Below are positions 1 through 8,900 of a DNA stretch of 64,000 bases, one piece after another. A model generated the notes under the pieces. The model made no database searches and was not told the origin of the DNA. It was given only the letters and a program-made list of their open reading frames with translations. Numbering within the stretch: the stretch's first letter is position 1; each line of letters begins with the position of its first letter. The stretch is from contig NW_017804398.1 in NCBI RefSeq assembly GCF_001625305.1, positions 856,497 through 920,496 of the forward strand, in the 5' to 3' direction. A program made the translations under genes and the position numbers. The DNA comes from Branchiostoma belcheri (taxonomy: Eukaryota; Chordata; Leptocardii; Amphioxiformes; Branchiostomatidae).

Positions 1-384
1 ATGAAAGCAGATGAGGCTGTTGAGACAGCAAAAGCAGCAGATGAAGACAAGAAGAAGGCTCTGTCCAACCAACACGACCAGTTTCAGAAGGACCTGGCTG
101 CGGCCATCGCAAGAACACGGGAAGAAGAGGAGAAGAAACATGCTCGGCACTTAGCCAGCTTACAGGCTGAGCACGACCACGAGCTGGCACAGATGCGGAA
201 AGCGCTGAAGTCACGGGAGCTGGAGCTCAGGCAGATCACAAAACAGCTGGACGACATGACGTCACTGAAGACCAAGCTGGAGGGTGACCTGCTGGAGATG
301 AGACAGGAGTTCACCAGGTTTGCAGAGAGATGTTCCGGCTTTCAGGAGGGACAAGCTGACTTCTTACTGGCGGGGATAAATTAA
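1..384 (+). CDS. C-terminal exon of a coiled-coil protein (partial)
   Basis: The reading frame is open from the window edge to a TAA at 382-384. The ATG at base 1 is therefore probably internal, and the true start lies upstream. The 127 visible residues are very rich in E, K, Q, A and L with heptad-like spacing (about residues 20-110), typical of a long coiled coil. The tail turns to aromatic and polar residues and ends FLLAGIN. I see no catalytic motif and do not recognise the family. The following 465 bases look like a 3' UTR with an AATAAA at 849-854. The high GC and CpG content of this stretch against its flank supports coding. It could be a cytoskeletal or ciliary coiled-coil protein, but nothing in view decides that. 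Confidence 0.7.
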   Translation: MKADEAVETAKAADEDKKKALSNQHDQFQKDLAAAIARTREEEEKKHARHLASLQAEHDHELAQMRKALKSRELELRQITKQLDDMTSLKTKLEGDLLEMRQEFTRFAERCSGFQEGQADFLLAGIN

Positions 385-3200
385 AGATACTCAGAGAACA
401 AAAGCATCTACTGTAAAAATTGCAATTCCCGGGTATTTCTGTCCATTGTTTCATTTCCCTTCAAACCAACAATGTGGAAAAGGATGAAGGATTAAACAAA
501 ATGAAATGAAGGAATAAGAGAAATTCTTTTTTTAGGATTCTCGACAAGTGTGACTGAAAATGCAGCTATGTTTTAATCTCTAAGTTGACTCGTGGCATCT
601 TTTTAAATCTTGGACTCCGTCCCACTGGTCAAATTCCTGTTTGCCAAAGAGATTATAATCATGTGCAAACTGCAGAGTGTGTGTTTATACAAACTGTTGG
701 GCATACATCAACCTACAGGACAACTTTGATTTGCTGACCCATGACTTCATTCAAGTCACATGAATATCCAGTCATCTAATCAATGACCACTCCAAAACTT
801 CCTGATGAATGAGTTACAATATCTAAATGATTATAATGTACAATACAGAATAAAGATATTTTTGATGATATAGAACATTTAAAGCCTGGTTGCCATTGTA
901 ATTTGTAGTAAGTTCACAGGGCTCCAATGCCATACAAATAAGTGAATTAAACAATGAATTAAGGTAATAAAATGGCATGAAGGTATGAGATGTAACTAGT
1001 CATAGCAAAATGTTGCAACTTCTACACAGAATGATTCCTGTAAAAACTTTGTGCATGACATATGCAAAGGGAGCAAACTTCATTGAATGATCTTTTTGAT
1101 TTAAACCCTTGCTAAGCAATATTTGAAACTTGCTTGGTGCAAACTCCTACTCGTTGTAGTTTTTGCTTGTGTAAGATTCAAATGTTCAGGGCATTGGTGA
1201 AAAAGTGTTGTCTCCAGTATCCATGTGCCCTAGCTAGTGGACCATGACCATGTTGTGCCTACTAGGAAAAAGCTCCCTCTAGCAGTTGCAGTGTTGTATT
1301 CCAAACAGTTGAGTTTCAAGCAGCAGGGAGAAAATTAATCTCTTTTTTATGCTGCTGAAACTGGCTTCTCTTTTGCAATTTTTTGCCAAATTTGAAAATC
1401 TCAGCACAGGGCTTTAACGTTACCTGTTTAAAAAAAACAAAATTTACTCTGTCATTCTGGTCCCTTGAATTTTCTTCTTTTCAAAAGGTGAGGCTGTGAT
1501 GGTCTTGATAGTTTTGAAGCACTATACAGTATTGCCTGTATACACTGAATCAAGAATACATAATTTCTCAGATTGTTTTAAAAGCTAAACATCATGGGAA
1601 GGTGGGTGGATTGTATTTCTAAGTAGCCTGGGTGCCATCCGAGTTGATGCTAGGACTTCTACCTACTAGTAGGGAAAGTATAGGAGCATAAACTAACCAG
1701 GATGTCATACAGCCTAATATTTGAGAACATGACAGTACCAATGACTACAGTAAACGGGACCACATTCAAACTGCCGTTAAGATTTTGCTGGTGTCAGTGA
1801 AAATCAATCTTTTACATGTTGAAGTAACGTTAGTTCAAACAGCCGCTGTATTATTCAGGCAAACAAAGCGATGTTTGTCCCTGCTGGTTATTTGAGTTCA
1901 CATTCCACATCACCTTTGAAACACTTTAGTTAAGGTTGACTATTGTGTTGGTGATCTACAACAGTTATAAAACCTTATCAGGTGACTTTGGATCAGTAGT
2001 GGCATGACTCAGCAATGGCAGTGAGCCAGTAAGTCCACATGTATGCCTGAGCAACACAGAATGGTGTTGGCCTCTAGGTTAGCCTGCATGTGTTACACAA
2101 TCTCCCTAAGTCTCCACCAGACTAACAATGTAGGAACCCCACTGTTACAACCCCTTTATAGGCTAAGAAGGCCTGGAGGAGACTTGGTGCTGACCTCTAG
2201 GTCAACCACTGCCTGGTAAAGAATATCTACATGGTGGCATTGAGAGGGAGATGCTGACACGTAGGTCAATGACTTACCAGTGTTGAAAACCTTTGAAAAT
2301 TTAAACTGACAGTTTAGTACTGACATCTAGGTCAATGACCTACCAGACCAGTGATGAAATTTAAATAGCCTGTACTTTTTTCAAGTACCCAAAGATTATT
2401 GTAAGGATAACAATTAATAGCAGACCTTTTAAATCTAGGACCCTCTTCCAAGTGGGTATCATGATAACAGCATAAAAGTTGTTGTTCTTTTTTTAGACAA
2501 GAAGAAATGTCATGATTATCATATACACAGACTTTGTACAATATGTTTGCTTAGATTTGGCTGGAATTGGACTTTAGACCAACAGCTAATGCCAGTTTAT
2601 GGTGGGCAAACAACTCAACTGACAACTATTTTATGATCATCAGCAAGAGAGAATTTTTTAAATATGCTGCTTAAGAAACTAAAGCCGTATATCTACTTGG
2701 ATATTATAGATTTTGGATCCTTCCTGTGTGTTTGAAAGAGGATAACACAAATTATCTGATCTCTAAGTAACTGATGATGTTCCCTTGGTTGCTTATCTTT
2801 GGTTTGTTCAAGAAGCAATCACCATAGCAACGAAGATCAGTTTTATCTTAATTCACTTAAGTTTTAGGTGAATTTTCAATGGCCTTCTTAAGCATGTTAA
2901 TTATAACAATTAATACCATCCAGGATATGTCAACAATTTTTCCACATCACTGTCTTGTCTTACTATCCCTTGGACCATTGTGGTATATAAAAAATTATAA
3001 GTGAAGTAAAACAAACTGAAGGCCAATCTTGACCCAACAGCAGTGGCAAGATATTGGACACTAGAACAAGGGGCATTTTAGAATTTACCTGGAAATTCAA
3101 CAAAATTATGAGATAGCAATTAGATAGCTCTATATTTTAAAAACACCTGCAGTGTCCAATTTCTTACCACCTACATGTTTGTACATGACCCAACACTCAC
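385..3200. other. 3' UTR and intergenic DNA with no gene recognised
   Basis: AT-rich sequence with frequent stops in all frames. The first part is probably the 3' UTR of the coiled-coil gene, with a polyadenylation signal AATAAA at 849-854. A degenerate minisatellite lies at about 2060-2350. If the unknown minus-strand gene at 3201-3984 has further 3' exons they would fall here, but I could not identify any. Confidence 0.6.
2060..2350. repeat. Degenerate minisatellite carrying TGACCTCTAGGTCA-like units
   Basis: A motif like CTGACNTCTAGGTCAATGAC recurs at about 2070, 2190, 2253 and 2318. The last three copies are spaced about 63-65 bases apart. The copy at about 2190 contains TGACCTCTAGGTCA, a perfect 14-base palindrome. 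The copies are diverged, so the array is old. Confidence 0.5.
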
Positions 3201-3984
3201 CACTTTCCGCAGGAGTCCATCCAGGCTCATGTTCAGCACATTCTGCTCCTCCAGACTTGACCCTGCCAGGCTGGGCTGCCAGAAGTCTGGATCACTCCTG
3301 GGACTGCTCTGACAGGTGCTCTCATCACTATGCACAGTCACAGGAGACGTGAGCCTGTTCATGGTGCACTGGGCAGCCTGGGGCTCAGGTTCACCTGGCC
3401 AGAGATCATTAGATATGCCACTAAAAAAATGGTCATTGGTGACATATTCAACCCCGTCCCAAGTTGTGGAATTTTTCTCCAATGTTGTTTTCTGATGGTT
3501 TTCATTCTGCCATTTTTCTAACCATTCTTTTTCTGTGGCAGCCTCGCTGTCAGCTACAAGTGACTCTGTGCTGCATTCCTGGACTTCTTCATGGTGTATG
3601 TTACAGCTGTATAGGCTGTTGACCATGGGCTGCCCTGCCCCACGTAACAGACTCTTGAGATGCTGGTACTGCTCCTGGTCATCTGGTGTTGACGAGGTAA
3701 CTTCATCTCTCATGACCAACATGTCTTTAATGCTGACTGGTTCATCTGGCATCATAGCATTTTTCTGCCCACCTCTGACTAAGCTTGTCAAAGTTTTCAG
3801 CTGCGTTCCTTTCTGCACCTGCGATGCGCTGCTCTGTGAGGAGGGTGACAGGCCCCACTGTTTCCTGGAGTTATCATTCGCAGGCAGCCATGTCCCGTTC
3901 TGCTGGTCAGGAAAATGAGGGCAGTTCCCACTGCCTTGTAGACTTGAACAGTTGCACCCCATGTTAAAGTCCTGTCCCTGCAAC
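3201..3984 (-). CDS. Probable coding exon of an unrecognised Ser/Gln-rich protein
   Basis: A roughly 260-codon open frame on the minus strand is bounded by a plausible acceptor (TACCAG before 3984) and a strong donor (GTGAGTG, just below 3201). The protein is acidic and Ser-, Gln- and Asn-rich, hence probably disordered. It has a short hydrophobic end (NMSLDGLLRKV) and a Cys-rich patch near the start (MGCNCSSLQGSGNC). The base composition is clearly richer than its flanks, which argues for real coding. If the donor is not used, the frame runs 11 codons further to a stop at 3171. I do not recognise the family and could not place neighbouring exons. It lies downstream of EXOSC1 on the same strand but shows no link to that gene. 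Confidence 0.55.
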
Positions 3985-5942
3985 CTGGTATTACACTTAG
4001 TAGTTCTCAGACATGCTTCCCTGCACTATAATAACCTAACCATTTCTGCCACCATAATATACACACTTCTCCAATAAACATTACCATTTCTTACAAATAG
4101 GTCAATATAAGTGAGATGTTAAAACCTGTTCAGTTGCCTATTGTCCTGGCATTGTGTCCTCCCCGGCCAGTGTTTCCACTAATCTGAGTGTGCTGCAAAT
4201 GCAACAAATGCACGAAACAGCCCTGCCTGCGGCTCCTCCCACTTTCCACAAATAAAAGCAGTGCAAAGTCTAAAGCTCACTGCTGTTGACACTGTCTCGG
4301 TGCCACCTAGGGTCTGCCCCACCGTACACAACCTGGACACAGTCTCTCACAGACGTCACCTGACCTTACGGATGTTGAACTTTTGACCGTCAGCACGTTG
4401 GCATGCCTGGCTGAGACTGTTAGGACTAACCCTAAATAACCTACAGCAGTCGCTTTCCACTGCCTCTATGGCTAGAACTGTTGTTAGAGGAGCTTATACA
4501 CCAGTATTTACACTGGTGGGAGTGGCAGAGATAAAATTATTAGAATCACAAAAGCTATCAGTCATGTTGGTAGCTAACACTGTTGCCACAGTAGCAGTGT
4601 GACCTGACATGTGATAGGGAATCTAATCTCCAAGCAGATCTTTCCCTGGCAAACTCATGACCAACTGGCAAGCCAGTGACCAATAGGGAAGGCACTAGTA
4701 AGTTGATTGGGCCAGCTGTCAGAAACTGCTACATAAATGAAGGTCACAATCTTCTCAATCAACCTCTGTTTGGAGAGTAGGGAACTCACGGCATGCATGC
4801 AAAGATTTGGGAATTTTATGCATTGTCATTTAATTGGGGGTCTGTGATACATGTATGGCTTGAGGACATTTGTGTTGTCCTTTGGTTTGTCTTACCATTA
4901 GCTTGCACTCGCTATGCCATAAATCAATGTTGTACCAACCATATGGCTTATTACGGCCCTTAGACTTCACCATTGTTAACTGTTTATCTGTAATTGTTTA
5001 TTTAGTTGTACAAGCAAAACCTAAAAAAAAAGAGGCATGTAAAATTTCTTCCCTGTATGCAACATACAAAAAGTTAAAACCTGTAATTGTTATGTAGATG
5101 TTGTGTAATCCTATAGTCTGGGGCCTGACAACTAACCTATTCTGGATAGGGGCCAATAGAGTGATACATAAACATATCCAGTATACTGTTACAAGGGTAA
5201 GGAAGAGTAATCACTCATTCCAGTAGTATAAACGGGGTATTGTTTTTAATTAGCATTTTCTTACCTCCTACAATGACATATGAGAAATCATGACAAAGAC
5301 ATGACGAAACAATACGATTATGAATTTCAATACATACATGTATTAGATAAATATGCCTAAAAGCGTCCAAAACAAACCTAACCTCTGCTTGGAGAATAAT
5401 CTTTTTCATCTGTAACAAGCTGAACAAATTCCTCTAGGCTGAGGCTCTAGCCCATGTCAAGGACACATAAGCTACGACTTTGCTTCCTAGATACAGGAAC
5501 AAAGACTCTAAGAACTCTATAGAATGAGGGATGACCAAAGTAGGACTGTGTAGTCTGCTTGACATTTTAAGATAAAGGAATCAAATTCAATTACATGTAC
5601 TAGTAACAAAACAAACCACAACCCACAGCAGCTTTAAGTAATACCATCTACATGTATTTCAGATCAATCTGGGTATTACAGTATTAAGTGCTGTTTATTA
5701 GTCATACTGTGGATTCGGATAATTGTTCAAGGGAACATAACATAAGTGCCATTTTGATTGTAAATGAAAGCTTGCAAGCATGAGTTTTGGAATGGAAAGA
5801 TATATTAGAAGACATTTCAACATATGAAATGCTGTAGTGATCCAAACTAGGGGTTGGACATGTTATACACATAGTTGTGGTGTTCCTATCAAAATTTTAA
5901 AAAACTAAGAAAATAAACTAACTAACTAGCAAAATGGCCTGT
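3985..5942. other. Intergenic DNA between the unknown gene and EXOSC1
   Basis: No convincing exon was seen. Upstream exons of the 3201-3984 gene should lie here on the minus strand if it is multi-exonic. A short minus-strand segment near 4285-4340 has splice-like edges but does not join in phase. A minus-strand polyadenylation signal for EXOSC1 (TTTATT on +) is at 5694-5699. Confidence 0.5.
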
Positions 5943-8900
5943 TCATTCCTGCTGAAGCTGGACCTTGGCCACCTTCCTGAACTCTTTACTGCCTGTCTTG
6001 GGACACTGCATGTCACTCCAGCTTACAGGCACCATCTGTGCTCCTGCAATGGACAGCACACAATGTGACTTATATACAGTGCCCAACTTCATTGCATGTA
6101 ACCAGGCCTGGCATGTAACCAAAAAGAGAACTCAAAGACCACATACGTACAAAAAAGTCAGTACTAAAAGGCAGATCTAAATTAGAGGGTGACGTAAATG
6201 ATTTCTCACTAACAGATTTGGCTTCAGGCTGAAGTTTTAAAAGCAGAGGCATGAACACAAACAGACAAGTTGTGGGATGACTTAACATAGATGGGAGCCT
6301 TCATGCCTTCACACAGCACACATGCGGCCCATAACTTATAAGACAGGATAGCAGGACTCACCAGCCTCACTGAGAGCCAGCACCACCCCCAGCTCATTCT
6401 CAGCTGTGGACAGGAGGTAACAGTTGGCATCGCCCAGGGACAGCTGACAGGGCACGTCAAGGAAACCTTGCAGTGAAATCTTTAGCTTTTTATATATTAG
6501 TTCAAGGACATTATACACACAAATAATTGTGTGTATAATGTCCTTGATTAGTTGTAAATTGTCTAAGCTATGAATATGAATTACATATACATGTACCTTG
6601 TAATATTTCTCAAAATGAAACCATCAAGAAACTAGAGTTCGGAGGTCTCATGCCTTCGACAGTGTGATATTGTTTTGGTGGGTGTTGTGTGTGTGTATAG
6701 TGTAGGTTTTTTGTGAAGATGATTATCGTAGTGAACGAAGCAACAGACTATTCACCAAGCCTGTACCATGTCTTTCTACGGAAATACGGATCGTAGAATT
6801 CGGCAAAAAGAAGAGGAGAATTGGCCTGGGGAGTCTGGCCGCGAAAGGTTGTTTTCTTCCCTCCGATACGCGGTGATCCAAACTTCAAAACGGCAAAAAC
6901 TCCTTCAACTAAATTATTCTTCTATGCAGCCAGTGTTGTTGAAGCGTGCGATGTCCAATACATTGAAGACAATTGCAAGTTACAAAATCACACAAACTGG
7001 CCAATTGTTGTGATGGTATGTGGTATGTAAGATAAATGGGTTCCTCCCGGTGAGTTGTATCTCTCTAGCGGGCTATCTGACCCTTTAGCGGCATACTATT
7101 CCCTTTATTTTGGCCGTTTTCTACTATTTTTCCAGTGATCCATGGTGCCTGGTAGAAAGTTAACCTTCCTCCACAAAGAGAAACTCATTTATCATATATG
7201 CCTTACTTGTTAGAGGGGCCGTCGTATCAAACTTTTAGCAGGAAACAGCCCGACTTTCTATTCCAGCCCGGATAGTGGTATAGATTAGCCCAGGTCCTCC
7301 GGGGACGTTCCCAGAGGTACGACTGGCAGGGCTGAGGTCAGCCTCGGGTGACCTACCTAACCGTCCCAGTCTATCCTGTCAATGCAATTTATCCTGGATA
7401 GAATTCAAATAAAATATGTATCCTAGTTGCAATTTAACAATCTTCAATTTTTGAACTAGTAGTTATTTACTGGTTATTTCTCAGGTTGGCGACGCAGTTT
7501 GGCTATGTTAGTTTTCTTGTGGGGGCCCATCGGACCATAATATGGTCGTGAAAATCTATCCTTTCAATGGCAGGGCTTCTCTATTCCCTCTCCACACGAC
7601 CCATTATGAAGAAGATTACAGGCATCAAACTCAAAGTCATTCATAGCATACCGCCGTGCTCCTCGCTAAAGCCACAAAGCTTATAAAGATTAGATACTGC
7701 TCAATGCGTTCAGACCACTTCCTTCTAGTGACCTGGCCATTGTGTACAGTATACCAACTATGTTATCGATTAAAACAAAGTTTGTGACCTTATATCGGGT
7801 TTTAATCTTTAACTCCTGTTGCATTACGATACGATATGCACAAATGTACTACACAAGACTGCACAAATGTACATGCTAATGTTGTAGGTATTACGGGAAA
7901 CCTATTCACATTATCCATATTCCAGATTTACCTGGGTGCCAAACTGAGATACTTTGTGTCCAGTGTGCTATGGGTCTGGCAACCAGGCTAATTCCAGATG
8001 TTCACACTGGGGGCCACAGACCTGTCAAATAAAGCACGCTCTGCTGGGGCACTGGGCCACTAATGTTTTTCAACAAACAATTTCAAAGAAAACGTTTTTT
8101 CAACTAAAACCAATGTTGACAGCTTCCTGTCTGTAACTTGTTGTTTTAACCTAGATATGAATAGGTTTCCTGTATTCCCTACAACATTAGCGTGTACATT
8201 TGTGCAGTCTTGTGTCAGGGTTCACAAATTTTACAAGAGTTATGCAGTTGCTCCAGTACATGTAACAAATATTAATAAAAAGAAAGATTGCCTTTTCTAC
8301 ATTGTACATTATGAATGATGTATCTATGTGTGTTTGAAGGCTGGCCGAGTCGTTAACCCAGCATTAACCCAGTATTAAAACTTTCAGTATTAATGCAGCA
8401 TTAAGCGCCACTTTCGCCAATTTCGCAAGGATTCTGTTGTTTCAACAAACAGGAAAGTTTTTTCCAGCTATCCTTGTGGGCATAAAGCAATGTAATCCAC
8501 AGAGGGTGGAAACCAAAAAGGTCTAGTGCAGTATGAAAGACATATAGATTTCTCTTATTAATTAATCAAATTGGGTCACAATTTACATAATTAATATCTG
8601 TCAATGTTCCTCTTCCTCTTGTTTAAATATGCCACCATTTCAATTGTTCTATCATGGAACGCAGCAGATTTATAGACTTTTGTCATTAATTATGTAAATT
8701 AGATTGTGATTTGCATAATTGTCATCTAATTAGGTCAAGCATCACTTAAGCTACCGAGATACCAAAAATAACAACAATCCGTCAACCGGTTCTTGAGCTA
8801 TCCTACTTCAAACATTTTCAAACAAATGCCTCTGCATTTCCCAAATAAGCTGCTACGGGGCCCAAACTTACGGCACTTCTTTCTGAGCACGAGAGCTACC

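Noticed and set aside
3201-4345. MRNIP-like gene on the minus strand
   Set aside because: A segment near 4285-4340 reads VVYGGADPRWHRDSVNS and the 3984 exon begins LQGQ, faintly like the region after the MRNIP zinc ribbon. The splice phases do not join, the zinc-binding cysteines are not found, and the rest of the protein does not match.
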